A stretch of DNA of 64,000 nt from Shinella sp032095155 (GCF_049199905.1 NZ_JBLZPK010000028.1:1-64000); one strand, 5' to 3'; shown: positions 25,805-39,631, counted from the stretch's first letter. Translations and numbers: made by a program. Notes: generated by a model from the letters alone, not told the origin.

Positions 25805-27400
25805 TCAGAAGTCGGTCGGAACGCCGCCCTCTTCCTTGCGCTTTGCGACGAACGCATCCAGTTCGTCCTCGATCGCAGGGTCGAGCGGCGGCTTTTCGTA
25901 GGTGTTGAGCTTTTCTTTGAAGACCCGGTTGGCGTGGTCGTAGGTGGTCGGCCGGCCGGCTTCCGTCCAGGTCTCGAAATTGCGCCAGTCCGACAGGATC
26001 GGCGAATAGAAGGCCGTTTCGTAGCGCGCCAGCGTGTGCGGCGTGCCGAAGAAATGGCCGCCGGGGCCGACGTCGCGTACGGCGTCGAGACCGAGCGCAT
26101 CGGTGCTGATATCGAGCGGCGTCAGGTATTCCGCCACCATCTGCAACATGTCGACATCGAGGATGAACTTCTCGAAGGATGCCGTCAGGCCGCCCTCGCT
26201 CCAGCCGGCCGAATGCATGATGAAATTGCCGCCGCCCTGCGTCAGCGCCCAGAGCGAGAAGGCCGATTCATAGGCGGCCTGCGCATCCAGCGTGTTGGAG
26301 GCGTTGGTGTTCGAGGTGCGGTAGGGGATGTTGTATTTGCGGGCGAGCTGGCCGCCGGCAATGACCGCCTTCATATATTCCGGCGTGCCGAAGGCCGGTG
26401 CGCCCGTCTTCATATCGACGTTGGAAGTGAAGCCGCCATACATGACCGGCGCGCCGCGCCGCACCATCTGCGTGAAGGCGATGCCGGCCAGTGCTTCCGC
26501 ATTCTGTTGCACGACGGCGCCTGCGATCGTCACCGGCGCCATGGCGCCGGCCAGGGTGAAGGGGGTCACGACGACGACCTGATTGCGCGAGGACATCTCG
26601 ATGATGCCTTGCAGCATCGGCCCGTCGAGACGCAGCGGCGAAGACGTGTTGATGATGGTGAAGAGCGAGGGCTCGCGCTCCATCTGTTCCATGGAAATGC
26701 CGCGGCCGATGCGGGCGATCTCGATGCCGTCGAGATTACGCTGCTTGCCCAGCGAATAGACGTGGAACGCCTTGTCCGTCAGTTTCACCATGTCCGACAG
26801 GCAATCGAGATGGCGGATGGATGCGTGGATATCGATCGGCTCGACCGGATAGCCGCCCGTCGTGTGGATGATGTCGTAGGACTGCGCGAGCTTCACCAGC
26901 TTGCGGAAATCCTCCTGGTTGCCGGCGCGCCGGCCGCCATCGCGGTCGGCCACGAAGGGCGCGGAGGCGATCTGCGCGAAGACGAGGTTGTTGCCGCCGA
27001 TCTCGACATTGCGCATCGGATTGCGGGCATGGAGCGTGAAGGCCGATGGCACCGAAGCCATCATGTCCATGATGAGGCCACGGTCGAAGCGCACGCGGTC
27101 CGTACCCGGCGTCACGTCGGCGCCGGCCGCCTTCATGCGCTCGCGCGCTTCCGGCAGGATGACGTCCATGCCGATCTCTTCGAGGATCGTCAGCGAGGCA
27201 TGATGGATCGCCTCCAGCGCGTCTTCCGAAAGTACGGTGGACTTGGCCGTGGTGTTGACGAGATTGAGGTATTTTGAGGTGGTCGGTGCGCGCCGCGTGC
27301 GCTCGGCACCCCGCCCACCGCCGCGTCGGCGACGCTCGACGGGGGCGTCGTCGGCCTCCGGTTGTTCGAGGTGATTTTCGAGTTTGATCACGTCACCCAT
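25805..27400 (-). CDS. Trimethylamine methyltransferase (MttB) family protein, non-pyrrolysine type
   Basis: This 531-residue protein covers the whole MttB barrel with no in-frame amber codon, so it is of the non-pyrrolysine branch. Characterised members of that branch transfer methyl groups from glycine betaine and related quaternary amines to a corrinoid protein. Residues 22-37 form an Arg/Gly-rich extension before the family domain. No corrinoid protein or activator gene is adjacent. A methylated amine substrate is likely but not identified. Confidence 0.88.
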   Translation of the reverse strand: MGDVIKLENHLEQPEADDAPVERRRRGGGRGAERTRRAPTTSKYLNLVNTTAKSTVLSEDALEAIHHASLTILEEIGMDVILPEARERMKAAGADVTPGTDRVRFDRGLIMDMMASVPSAFTLHARNPMRNVEIGGNNLVFAQIASAPFVADRDGGRRAGNQEDFRKLVKLAQSYDIIHTTGGYPVEPIDIHASIRHLDCLSDMVKLTDKAFHVYSLGKQRNLDGIEIARIGRGISMEQMEREPSLFTIINTSSPLRLDGPMLQGIIEMSSRNQVVVVTPFTLAGAMAPVTIAGAVVQQNAEALAGIAFTQMVRRGAPVMYGGFTSNVDMKTGAPAFGTPEYMKAVIAGGQLARKYNIPYRTSNTNASNTLDAQAAYESAFSLWALTQGGGNFIMHSAGWSEGGLTASFEKFILDVDMLQMVAEYLTPLDISTDALGLDAVRDVGPGGHFFGTPHTLARYETAFYSPILSDWRNFETWTEAGRPTTYDHANRVFKEKLNTYEKPPLDPAIEDELDAFVAKRKEEGGVPTDF

Positions 27401-27435
27401 GCAGCACAGCCCCGGTCTGGTTTGCCTCTTTTTGT

Positions 27436-27476
27436 TGTCGCATATCCTGCGACGCGATGGCCCGTCATTTGCGACA
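27436..27476. promoter_or_regulatory. Repeated TGTCGCA/TGCGACA motifs in the mttB-kinase intergenic region
   Basis: GTCGCA (27437-27442) and TGCGAC (27448-27453) form a dyad with a five-base centre, and a third copy TGCGACA stands at 27470-27476. The block lies 36 bases upstream of the mttB-family start, in the 200-base divergent region. It probably binds a regulator of the methyltransferase gene; which one is not known. Confidence 0.5.
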
Positions 27477-27600
27477 GGGAAATGCCGCCGTGGATAAGGT
27501 TCGCCTTCGGCAACGATCGGTTAACCATCCGTTCAAGGATTGGTGATACTCCGCAAGGGGTACAAATCTCTCTTCCGTCCCGCTTCGGGGAGCGCATGAC

Positions 27601-31251
<3,651 letters not shown>

Positions 31252-31255
31252 GCGC

Positions 31256-31978
31256 TCAAATCGCCGGCTTTTCCCCGCAGAGCATTTCGCGCTTGCCGGC
31301 AAAGCCCGGCCGCCGTTCCACGACGAACCCCGCCGCGGCAAGATTGCGCCGAACGAAACCGGCCGCCGCATAGGTGCCGAACCGCCCGCCGGGAACCGTC
31401 AGCCGGAAAACCTCGGCCATCAAGTCCGCCGACCACATGTCCGGATTGCGCGAGGGCGCAAAACCGTCGAGAAACCAGGCGTCGAAGGGCAGCTGTTCCT
31501 GTGTCAGGCTTTCCAGTGCCGCGCCGCAGACAACGGTGAGGCGGACGCGCGGTTCCAGTTCGATCTCAACGCGTCCCGCGGGCGTTTCCGGCCATTTTTC
31601 GGTGAGGAATACGCGCTGGGCGTCGAGTTCCGGCCAGTGGGCGAGCGCCCGGTCGATATCGGCGCGGGCCATCGGGAAGCGCTCGAAAGAAGTGAAGTGC
31701 AGGCTTGTCCCTTCCGGCGCCGTCTCCTGCCATTGCCGCCAGGTTTCCGTGAGATTGAGGCCGGTGCCGAAGCCGAGTTCGGCGATGCGGAACGGTTCTT
31801 GCCGCTGCCAGCGGGCCGGCAGGCCGTTGCCGGACAGGAAGACGTGGCCGCATTCCAGCCGCCCGTCGTTGCGGCAATAAAAGTGATCGTCAAAGGCACT
31901 GGAATAGGGCATATCGCCCTCGTGCCAGTCGAGAACACCGAGGGTTTCGGGCGCAGTGTAGGGATCGTGGTCAGCCAT
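31256..31978 (-). CDS. mnmD: tRNA 5-methylaminomethyl-2-thiouridine methyltransferase domain protein (MnmD)
   Basis: This 240-residue methyltransferase corresponds to the N-terminal half of MnmC. It has the SAM-binding motif AELGFGTGLNLTETW and the family's FLDGFAPSRNPDMW. It methylates the wobble uridine intermediate to mnm5s2U. The C-terminal oxidase half is encoded by the divergent neighbour rather than fused. The two ATG codons overlap in CATG at 31976-31979, so neither start has room for a ribosome site outside the other gene. Confidence 0.9.
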   Translation of the reverse strand: MADHDPYTAPETLGVLDWHEGDMPYSSAFDDHFYCRNDGRLECGHVFLSGNGLPARWQRQEPFRIAELGFGTGLNLTETWRQWQETAPEGTSLHFTSFERFPMARADIDRALAHWPELDAQRVFLTEKWPETPAGRVEIELEPRVRLTVVCGAALESLTQEQLPFDAWFLDGFAPSRNPDMWSADLMAEVFRLTVPGGRFGTYAAAGFVRRNLAAAGFVVERRPGFAGKREMLCGEKPAI

Positions 31979-33152
31979 GCCGAATGCCGATAGTCGCGTG
32001 AAGCCCGCGGGTCAACCGGCCGTGGACCTGCTCGTGGCCGGTGGCGGGGTGATGGGCCTCTGGACCGCACTTTTTGCCGCCCAACGGGGCCTTTCGGTTC
32101 ATCTGGTCGATCGCCGGCATATCGGAGCCGGCGCCAGCGGCGGGGTGCTCGGCGCGCTGATGCCGCATTTGCCGGACCGTTGGAATGCAAAGAAGGCGTT
32201 TCAGTTTGCGGCCTTGGTGTCGATAGAAGCTGAGATCGCCGCGCTGGAGGCCGAGACTGGCCTTTCCGCCGGTTATCGGCGCTCCGGCCGCCTCATTCCG
32301 CTGACGAAACCGCAGAACCGTGACACAGCGCTGGGGCACGCACGGGATGCGCAGTCCGTCTGGTCGACATCTGACCGCAGCTTTGCTTTCGATTTGCTGG
32401 AGGCTGCCCCCATTGCCGGCTGGCCGATGGACGAGGCCATGCCGCATGGACTGGTTCACGACCATCTGGCCGCTCGTCTTTCCCCGCGCGGTCTTCTGGC
32501 CGTCTTGAAGGCGGCGCTTGAGAGACAGGCGAAGGTGACGATCACGGAAGGCGTCGGGCTCTTGGCAATCGATCCCGCCGCCGGCCTTGCCCGTCTCGAT
32601 GACGGCTCGCTTCTGCCCTTCGGCCATTGTGTGCTCGCCGCCGGTGTCGAAACCTTCCCCCTTCTGCAATCCCTGACCCCGCTCGCCAAACCGGCCGGCA
32701 TGGGTGTCAAGGGGCAGGCGGCGTTGCTCCTGGCATCGGTCGATCCCGGCCTGCCGGTGGTCTTCGCTGACGGTCTCTATATCGTGCCGCATGAAAACGG
32801 TGTCGTCGCCATCGGAAGCACGAGTGAAAACAGCTTTGATGATGCAAACAGTACCGATGGTCTGCTCGACACGTTGATCGAAAAGGCGCGAATGATGGCG
32901 CCTGTCCTCGCCCATACCCCGGTCATCGAACGCTGGGCGGGTCTGCGCCCCAAGGCGATCGGTCGCGAGCCGATGGTCGGGAGACACCCGGATCATGCCA
33001 ATCTCAGCCTGATGACGGGTGGCTTCAAGGTGAGCTTCGGCCTGGCGCACGCGCTCGCCCGCGCGGTGCTGAACGAAATCGAGGGCGGCACGCTCGACGT
33101 ACCGCCCTCGTTTACCGTACCGGCACACTTCGAGGAAGCCGGTCGGATCTGA
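31977..33152 (+). CDS. FAD-dependent oxidoreductase, MnmC oxidase-half homologue
   Basis: This 391-residue DAO-family flavoprotein has a dinucleotide-binding fold at residues 17-35 (LLVAGGGVMGLWTALFAA), GAGASGGVLGALMPHLPDRWN, which resembles the MnmC oxidase domain, and a C-terminal FAD-binding region (WAGLRPKAIGREPMVG). Opposite mnmD, it most likely removes carboxymethyl from cmnm5 uridine in tRNA. A general D-amino-acid/glycine oxidase is the alternative. The start shares the CATG with mnmD. Confidence 0.85.
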   Translation: MPNADSRVKPAGQPAVDLLVAGGGVMGLWTALFAAQRGLSVHLVDRRHIGAGASGGVLGALMPHLPDRWNAKKAFQFAALVSIEAEIAALEAETGLSAGYRRSGRLIPLTKPQNRDTALGHARDAQSVWSTSDRSFAFDLLEAAPIAGWPMDEAMPHGLVHDHLAARLSPRGLLAVLKAALERQAKVTITEGVGLLAIDPAAGLARLDDGSLLPFGHCVLAAGVETFPLLQSLTPLAKPAGMGVKGQAALLLASVDPGLPVVFADGLYIVPHENGVVAIGSTSENSFDDANSTDGLLDTLIEKARMMAPVLAHTPVIERWAGLRPKAIGREPMVGRHPDHANLSLMTGGFKVSFGLAHALARAVLNEIEGGTLDVPPSFTVPAHFEEAGRI

Positions 33153-33159
33153 CGCAGCC

Positions 33160-33534
33160 TTACATCCAATAGGGCGGAACGCCGTAATAATCGTGGATCA
33201 CCTTGCCGTTGCGGCGGTTCCAGTCGTATTCCGCGTCGCTTTCATAGTGCGGCGCGGCTTCGACCTGTTCCTTCGTCAGATCGACGCGATAACCGCCGAG
33301 GCCTTCGTCATAGGCGAGCTTGCCCCACGGCAGCGGATAGTGATCGTGGCCGATGCCGAGGAAACCGCCGAAGCTGAGCACGGCATAGGAGACGTGGCCG
33401 CTGCGCTTGTCGAGAATCAGGCGCTCGACCGAGCCGATATGCTTGCCATCGGCGCCATAGACGCTCGTTCCCTCGACCTTGTCGCTGGCGATGAGATCCT
33501 GGGTTTCACGAATGTTTGCATCCTGCATGACCAT
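33160..33534 (-). CDS. PRC-barrel domain protein
   Basis: This 124-residue soluble protein has a PRC-barrel at about residues 15-90 (VYGADGKHIGSVERLILDKRSGHVSYAVLSFGGFLGIGHDHYPLPW). Such stand-alone proteins are common in rhizobia and often stress-related. The ATG at 33534 has an AAGGAG site eight bases upstream; the open frame extends further without support. The C-terminus is Tyr-rich (HDYYGVPPYWM). Confidence 0.88.
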   Translation of the reverse strand: MVMQDANIRETQDLIASDKVEGTSVYGADGKHIGSVERLILDKRSGHVSYAVLSFGGFLGIGHDHYPLPWGKLAYDEGLGGYRVDLTKEQVEAAPHYESDAEYDWNRRNGKVIHDYYGVPPYWM

Positions 33535-33649
33535 AAGTGTTTCTCCTTGCGTGTGATGGACAGAAAACGACGCAAAGCGGTATTGGTTCCTATTCAAGGG
33601 GTGATTGCCCCAATTCAAATCCGAGCGTCCCCCTTTCGAAGGTGACAGA

Positions 33650-34582
33650 ATGACCGAGAAAACCTACCCGCGCGACCTCATCGGCTACGGCCGCAACCCG
33701 CCGCAAGTGCGCTGGCCCGGCGATGCCAACATCGCCGTCCAGTTCGTGGTGAACTACGAGGAGGGCGGTGAGAGCTGCATTCTCGACGGCGACCCGAACT
33801 CGGAAAACCTTCTGTCGGAAATCGTCGGTGCGGCCGCCTGGCCGGGTCAGCGCAACCTCAACATGGAATCGATCTATGAATATGGCTCGCGCGCCGGTTT
33901 CTGGCGCCTGCACCGCTTGTTCACCAGCCGTAACGTCACCACGACCGTCTATGGCGTGACGCTCGCCATGGCGCGCAACCCGGAAGCCGTCGCCGCCATG
34001 AAGGAAGCCGGCTGGGAAATCGCCAGCCATGGCTACCGCTGGCTGGAATACAAGGACTTTTCCGAGGAGAAGGAACGCGAGCACATCCGCGAGGCCGTGC
34101 GCCTGCACAAGGAGCTGACCGGCTCGCACCCGCTCGGCATGTACCAGGGCAAGCCCTCGGACAACACGCTGCGTCTCGTCATGGAAGAGGGCGGTTTCGT
34201 CTATTCCTCCGATTCCTATGCCGACGACCTGCCGTTCTGGGTGCCGGGCCTCGATGGCGAGCCCTTCCTGATCATTCCCTACACGCTCGAAACCAACGAC
34301 ATGCGCTTTGCCACGCCGCAGGGCTTCAACACGGGCGATCAGTTCTTCACCTATTTGAAGGACGCCTTCGACGTGCTCTATCAGGAAGGTGCCGAAGGCA
34401 GCCCGAAGATGCTGAATATCGGCCTGCATTGCCGTCTGGTCGGTCGTCCCGGCCGTGCGGCAGCCCTTGCCCGCTTCGTCGATTACGTGCTTGGCCACGA
34501 AAAGGTCTGGATCCCGCGCCGCATCGATATCGCGCGCCACTGGATCGAGAACCACCATCCGTCGAAGGTGAAGGGCGCATGA
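33650..34582 (+). CDS. puuE: Allantoinase PuuE (polysaccharide-deacetylase fold)
   Basis: This 310-residue protein has the PuuE signature YPRDLIGYGRNPPQVRWPGDANIAVQFVVNYEEGGE. PuuE hydrolyses allantoin to allantoate and uses a polysaccharide-deacetylase fold instead of the classic amidohydrolase fold. Family stretches SHGYRWLEYKDF and GLHCRLVGRPGRAAAL are present. The ATG at 33650 follows AAGGTGACAGA. It starts the operon puuE-uraD-allA-uraH and its TGA overlaps the uraD start. Confidence 0.92.
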   Translation: MTEKTYPRDLIGYGRNPPQVRWPGDANIAVQFVVNYEEGGESCILDGDPNSENLLSEIVGAAAWPGQRNLNMESIYEYGSRAGFWRLHRLFTSRNVTTTVYGVTLAMARNPEAVAAMKEAGWEIASHGYRWLEYKDFSEEKEREHIREAVRLHKELTGSHPLGMYQGKPSDNTLRLVMEEGGFVYSSDSYADDLPFWVPGLDGEPFLIIPYTLETNDMRFATPQGFNTGDQFFTYLKDAFDVLYQEGAEGSPKMLNIGLHCRLVGRPGRAAALARFVDYVLGHEKVWIPRRIDIARHWIENHHPSKVKGA

Positions 34583-35076
34583 TCGACCGGGCCGATTTCC
34601 TCGACCGTTTCGGCGGCGTCTTCGAGCACTCGCCGTTCATCGCCGAGCGGGCGCTCGACGCGAATGCCGTTGCCGAGCCGCTGACGGCCGGCGGCGTGCA
34701 TGCCGCTCTCACCGATGCCTTCCGCAAGGCGAGCCGTGCCGAACAGCTCGGCGTGCTCGTCGCCCACCCGGATCTTGCCGGTAAGCTCGCGATTGCCGGC
34801 GGGCTGACGGAAGACAGCCGCAAGGAACAGGCCGGCGCCGGCCTCGACCGGCTGAGTGCAGCCGAACACGCCCGCTTCACCGAACTCAACACCGGTTACG
34901 TCGAAAAATTCGGCTTCCCCTTCATCATCGCCGTTAAAGGCCTTGACAAGGACGACATCCTTGCCGCCTTCGAAAAGCGGATCGGCAATACGGCCGACGA
35001 AGAATTCGAAACCGCGAAAAGCCAGGTGGAGCGCATCGCGCTCCTCCGGTTGAATGCTCTGCTCCCCGGAGATTGA
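34579..35076 (+). CDS. uraD: OHCU decarboxylase UraD
   Basis: This 165-residue helical enzyme decarboxylates 2-oxo-4-hydroxy-4-carboxy-5-ureidoimidazoline to S-allantoin. Recognisable stretches are FEHSPFIAERAL, HPDLAGKLA, EQAGAGLDRLS, FGFPFIIAVKG and NTADEEFETAKSQVERIALLRL. The start at 34579 overlaps the puuE stop by four bases, indicating coupling. It acts after UraH, which is encoded two genes downstream. Confidence 0.95.
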   Translation: MIDRADFLDRFGGVFEHSPFIAERALDANAVAEPLTAGGVHAALTDAFRKASRAEQLGVLVAHPDLAGKLAIAGGLTEDSRKEQAGAGLDRLSAAEHARFTELNTGYVEKFGFPFIIAVKGLDKDDILAAFEKRIGNTADEEFETAKSQVERIALLRLNALLPGD

Positions 35077-35127
35077 CGATGCCCGATGACCGAAGACTGC
35101 CCTTCCTCTCCCCGGGAGGGCTGTCCG

Positions 35128-35622
35128 ATGGCTGAGAAGCTTGAAATCCAACCCCTGACGCAAGAGGCCTTTGCGCCCTTCGGCACCGTCATCGAAGCCG
35201 ATCCCGCTTCGATGCGCCACATCAACGGCGGCACGACCGAGCGCTACCACGCGCTCGCGGAGGCCGAAGCCGTCGGCGACGATGCCAGGGTCATCATCAA
35301 CCTCTTCCGCGGGACCCCGCGTGCGTTCCCCTACACTGTCGACATGATGGAGCGCCATCCGTTCGGCAGCCAGAGTTTTTCGCCGCTCGACGACCGGCCC
35401 TGGCTGGTGGTGGTGGCGGAAGACGAGGGCGGCAAGCCCGGCAAGCCGAAGGTGTTTCGCGCCGGCGGACGGCAGGGGGTGAACTATCGCCGCAATGTCT
35501 GGCACCACCCGCTGATCGCGGTCGGCGCCGTCAGCGATTTCCTCGTCGTCGACCGTCTGGGCGGCGGCGTCAACCTGGAAGAGTTCTTCCTTGAGAAACC
35601 CTTCGTCATAGAAGCACCCTGA
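35128..35622 (+). CDS. allA: Ureidoglycolate lyase AllA
   Basis: This 164-residue protein is of the ureidoglycolate lyase family, which cleaves ureidoglycolate to glyoxylate and urea. Family features are QEAFAPFGTVIEADP, ERHPFGSQSFSPL, RAGGRQGVNYRRNVWHHPL and the cupin-like ending DFLVVDR. The ATG at 35128 follows a GGGAGGG site. It is third in the ureide operon. Confidence 0.93.
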   Translation: MAEKLEIQPLTQEAFAPFGTVIEADPASMRHINGGTTERYHALAEAEAVGDDARVIINLFRGTPRAFPYTVDMMERHPFGSQSFSPLDDRPWLVVVAEDEGGKPGKPKVFRAGGRQGVNYRRNVWHHPLIAVGAVSDFLVVDRLGGGVNLEEFFLEKPFVIEAP

Positions 35623-35630
35623 GAGGACTT

Positions 35631-35989
35631 ATGAGCAAGACCGGCCGCCTGACCACCCACGTTCTCGACACCGCGCTCGGCAAACCCGCCGCGGGCCTGA
35701 AGATCGATCTCTTCCGGATCGTGAACGAGGAGCGCCAGCCCGTGACGAGCGCCGTCACGAACGACGACGGCCGCGTCGATGCTCCGCTTATGGAAGGTGC
35801 CGGCTTTGCGGCCGGCACCTATGAACTGCTTTTCCATGCCGGCGATTACCTGCGCGCCTCCGGTGCCGCCGTCACCGACCCGGCCTTCCTCGACCGCATC
35901 CCGCTGCGCTTCGGCGTCGCCGATCCGGCAAGCCATTACCACGTGCCGCTGCTGCTCTCGGCCTACAGCTACTCGACCTATCGCGGCAG

Positions 35990-35993
<4 letters not shown>
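35631..35993 (+). CDS. uraH: 5-Hydroxyisourate hydrolase UraH (transthyretin-like)
   Basis: This 120-residue transthyretin-related enzyme hydrolyses 5-hydroxyisourate. The N-terminal LTTHVLDTALGKPA and C-terminal YSYSTYRGS are diagnostic and carry the active-site His and the YRGS tail. It lies eight bases after allA. Its TAA overlaps the stop of convergent guaD by three bases. Confidence 0.95.
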
Positions 35994-37306
<1,313 letters not shown>

Positions 37307-37404
37307 GTGTCCTTGTGCTGCGGTTCGTCCTTCCAGATAGAGCGCATGCGCGGGCAGGGCAATTGCCCGGTGGAACCGAAGCCCCGCCGGGTGTATTCTG
37401 CGGC

Positions 37405-38118
37405 ATGGCTTACGAACTCTACTACTGGACCGGCATTCAGGGTCGCGGCGAATATGTCCGTCTCGTTCTCGAAGCGGCCGGCGTGCCCTACCGCGATGTC
37501 GCGCGCGAGGAGGGCGATGGTGTCATCGCCCGGGTCAGCAAAGAGGTGGCGACACCGTCCTTCGCGCCGCCCTTTCTCAGGGACGGCGACGTGGTGGTCG
37601 GTCAGGTCGCCGCCATCCTGCTCTATCTCGGCGACAAGCTCGATCTCGCACCGAAGGAGCAGCACCTGCGGCTCTGGACGCATCAGATCCAGCTCACCAT
37701 CGCCGACTTCGTTCTCGAAGGCCACGACGTGCACCACCCGATCGGCGCCGGCGAATATTACGAAAACCAGAAACCCGAATCGCAACGCCGCGCCCGCGAA
37801 TTCCGCGAGGAGCGCGTACCGAAATTCCTCGACTGGTTCGAGGGCATTCTCACGCGAAATCCCGAGGGCCCGGCCCATCTCGTGGGCGACCGGCTGAGCT
37901 ATGCGGACCTGTCGCTGTTTCAGGTCATGGACGGCCTGACCTATGCCTTTCCGAAGCTGATGAGCGGCCTCGATGCGCGGTATCACAAGATAAGGGCGTT
38001 GTGCGTCTCCGTCGCGGAGCATCCGAAGATCAGCGCCTATCTCGCGAGCGAGCGCCGCCTTCCCGGCAACGAGAGCGATCTGTTTCGCCATTATCCTGAA
38101 CTGGACGGCAGGCCGTAG
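37405..38118 (+). CDS. Glutathione S-transferase family protein
   Basis: This 237-residue protein has a GST N-terminal thioredoxin-like domain (ELYYWTGIQGRGEYVRLVLEAAG, with Tyr positioned as in Tyr-type GSTs, and GQVAAILLYLG) and a helical C-terminal domain (LSYADLSLFQVMDGLTYAFP). The substrate is not known. It is divergent from guaD with 98 bases between. The upstream extension of the open frame is a shadow. Confidence 0.9.
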   Translation: MAYELYYWTGIQGRGEYVRLVLEAAGVPYRDVAREEGDGVIARVSKEVATPSFAPPFLRDGDVVVGQVAAILLYLGDKLDLAPKEQHLRLWTHQIQLTIADFVLEGHDVHHPIGAGEYYENQKPESQRRAREFREERVPKFLDWFEGILTRNPEGPAHLVGDRLSYADLSLFQVMDGLTYAFPKLMSGLDARYHKIRALCVSVAEHPKISAYLASERRLPGNESDLFRHYPELDGRP

Positions 38119-38138
38119 TCCCCTTGGCGCGGTCCGCC

Positions 38139-38621
38139 TCAGGAAATCGCGACGATCTCCAGCTCCTGGCCGTTCAGGGTGACAAGATCGCCGACGCCCT
38201 TGCCGAGCAGCAGGCGTGCGACCGGTGACACATAGGAAATTGTGCCGGCCTTAGGATCGGCCTCGTCCTCGCCGACGATCCGGTAGGTCTGAACCCGCCC
38301 GTCATCGCGGCTGAATTTTACCGTGTTGCCGAAGGCGACGGTCTCGGATGATGTCGGATCGGCCATGACCTGCGCGGTGCGCAGCCGCTCGACGAGGTAG
38401 CGGATATCGCGCGCGGGGCCAGCGAGCTGTCGGCGTTTTTCGTTGATGTCCTCGATCGCATTGGCCGCCTCGAAGGCCGTGCGCGCGTCTGCCAGTTGCG
38501 TCTCGAGCGCCTTCAGGCCCGTCTCGGTGACGAGATTGGGGTGAGGAGAAATCGGCCGTTCGGGCAGCAGGGTTTCCGCTGCGGTTTCGGCACTCTCTTC
38601 CTTCATGAAAGCGACGCTCAA
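38139..38621 (-). CDS. GreA/GreB-family transcription factor-like protein
   Basis: This protein of about 160 residues has an N-terminal helical pair (GLKALETQLADARTAFEAANAIEDINEKRRQLAG) and the Gre C-terminal domain (YVSPVARLLLGKGVGDLVTLNG). Gre factors rescue backtracked RNA polymerase; this shorter, divergent type may act on polymerase in another way. I prefer a TTG start at 38621 (MSVAFMKEESAE when initiated) because GGGAG lies eight bases before it; an in-frame ATG at 38606 is the alternative. Confidence 0.85.
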   Translation of the reverse strand: MSVAFMKEESAETAAETLLPERPISPHPNLVTETGLKALETQLADARTAFEAANAIEDINEKRRQLAGPARDIRYLVERLRTAQVMADPTSSETVAFGNTVKFSRDDGRVQTYRIVGEDEADPKAGTISYVSPVARLLLGKGVGDLVTLNGQELEIVAIS

Positions 38622-38651
38622 GATCAAGACTCCCTGTTGTTATCAGGCACT

Positions 38652-39545
38652 TTACGCTTCCTGCGGCATCGTCGCCAGAATCCAATCGCGAAACGCGCGG
38701 ATTTTCAAAATGTTGCGTCGGTTTTCCGGATAGGCGAGCCAATAGTCGCGCCCGTCGTTGCAGGTCAGCTCGAAGGGCTGATAGAGCAGGCCGGCAGCGA
38801 TCTCCGTGCGGAAATGGCCGGGATTGAGGATCGCGACACCCTGGCCGGCCATCGCGACCTGCGCGTCGATGGTCTGGATGCCGAGTTCGTTCGGCGGATA
38901 GCGCTCAAGCCCCGGATTGTCGATGCCTGCGGCGGAAAACCAGGTGCGCCACCAGATATCCGGGGCGCTGATGATCGGCAGCTTCAGGAGGTCGGCCGGT
39001 TCGTGCACACCGCCGATCGTTTCCGCCAGCGCCGGATTGAGCAGAGGCGCGAAATCCATACGCATGATGCGATGGCTCTCGAGACCCGGCCAGTCGCCCT
39101 TGCCCCAGCGGATCGAGATATCGGCTTCTTCCCGCGAAAAATCGATCAGGTCCTGCGAGGTGGATAGCCGGACGGCGATGTTCGGGTGCTTCAGCTGGAA
39201 ATCGCCGAGTGTGCGACTCAGCCATTGCGTGGCGAAGGTCGGTGTCGAGTGGATGTGCAGCTTGTGCTCCGTCGCCCCCTTCAGGTCGGCCACGGCCTCC
39301 GCGAGTTTGGCAAGACCTTCGCCCACCTTCGGCGCCAGGCGCTCGCCGGCCTCGCTCAGCAGTACCTGACGCGGCTGGCGCAGGAACAGGGTCTCGCCAA
39401 GCGTCTCTTCCAGAAGCTTGATCTGGTAGCTGACCGCCGTCTGCGTCATGCCGAGTTCATCGCCGGCGCGGGTGAAACTCGCATGCCGCGCCGCCGCCTC
39501 GAAGACGCGAAGCGCGTTCAGCGGAAAGTTGCGCGACATCTTCAT
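38652..39545 (-). CDS. GcvA-type LysR transcriptional regulator
   Basis: This 297-residue LysR protein has an N-terminal winged HTH (NALRVFEAAARHASFTRAGDELGMTQTAVSYQIKLLEE) and a substrate-binding domain with GcvA-like sequence (STTPTFATQWL-type segment, DISIRWGKGDW). The ATG at 39545 is preceded by GAAGAG; nearby ATGs at 39539 and 39566 are possible. It is divergent from the DUF1127 gene, with an inverted repeat between them. The target is not known. Confidence 0.88.
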   Translation of the reverse strand: MKMSRNFPLNALRVFEAAARHASFTRAGDELGMTQTAVSYQIKLLEETLGETLFLRQPRQVLLSEAGERLAPKVGEGLAKLAEAVADLKGATEHKLHIHSTPTFATQWLSRTLGDFQLKHPNIAVRLSTSQDLIDFSREEADISIRWGKGDWPGLESHRIMRMDFAPLLNPALAETIGGVHEPADLLKLPIISAPDIWWRTWFSAAGIDNPGLERYPPNELGIQTIDAQVAMAGQGVAILNPGHFRTEIAAGLLYQPFELTCNDGRDYWLAYPENRRNILKIRAFRDWILATMPQEA

Positions 39546-39586
39546 GGCCAAGGTCTCTTCATGCATGCAGACGAAGGTTCGATTGG

Positions 39587-39631
39587 AATTCCATCCCTCA
39601 CGAGCGCATCCTGCACGCAATGAATGGAATT
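39587..39631. promoter_or_regulatory. Inverted repeat between LysR gene and DUF1127 gene
   Basis: AATTCCAT at 39587-39594 is mirrored by ATGGAATT at 39624-39631. The first arm sits within the palindrome GGAATTCC. It fills the 100-base divergent region and ends 15 bases before the DUF1127 start, as expected for an autoregulatory LysR operator overlapping a promoter. Confidence 0.5.

Noticed and set aside
25805..27400. Pyrrolysine-containing trimethylamine methyltransferase
   Set aside because: The gene reads through without an internal amber codon, so it belongs to the non-pyrrolysine branch.
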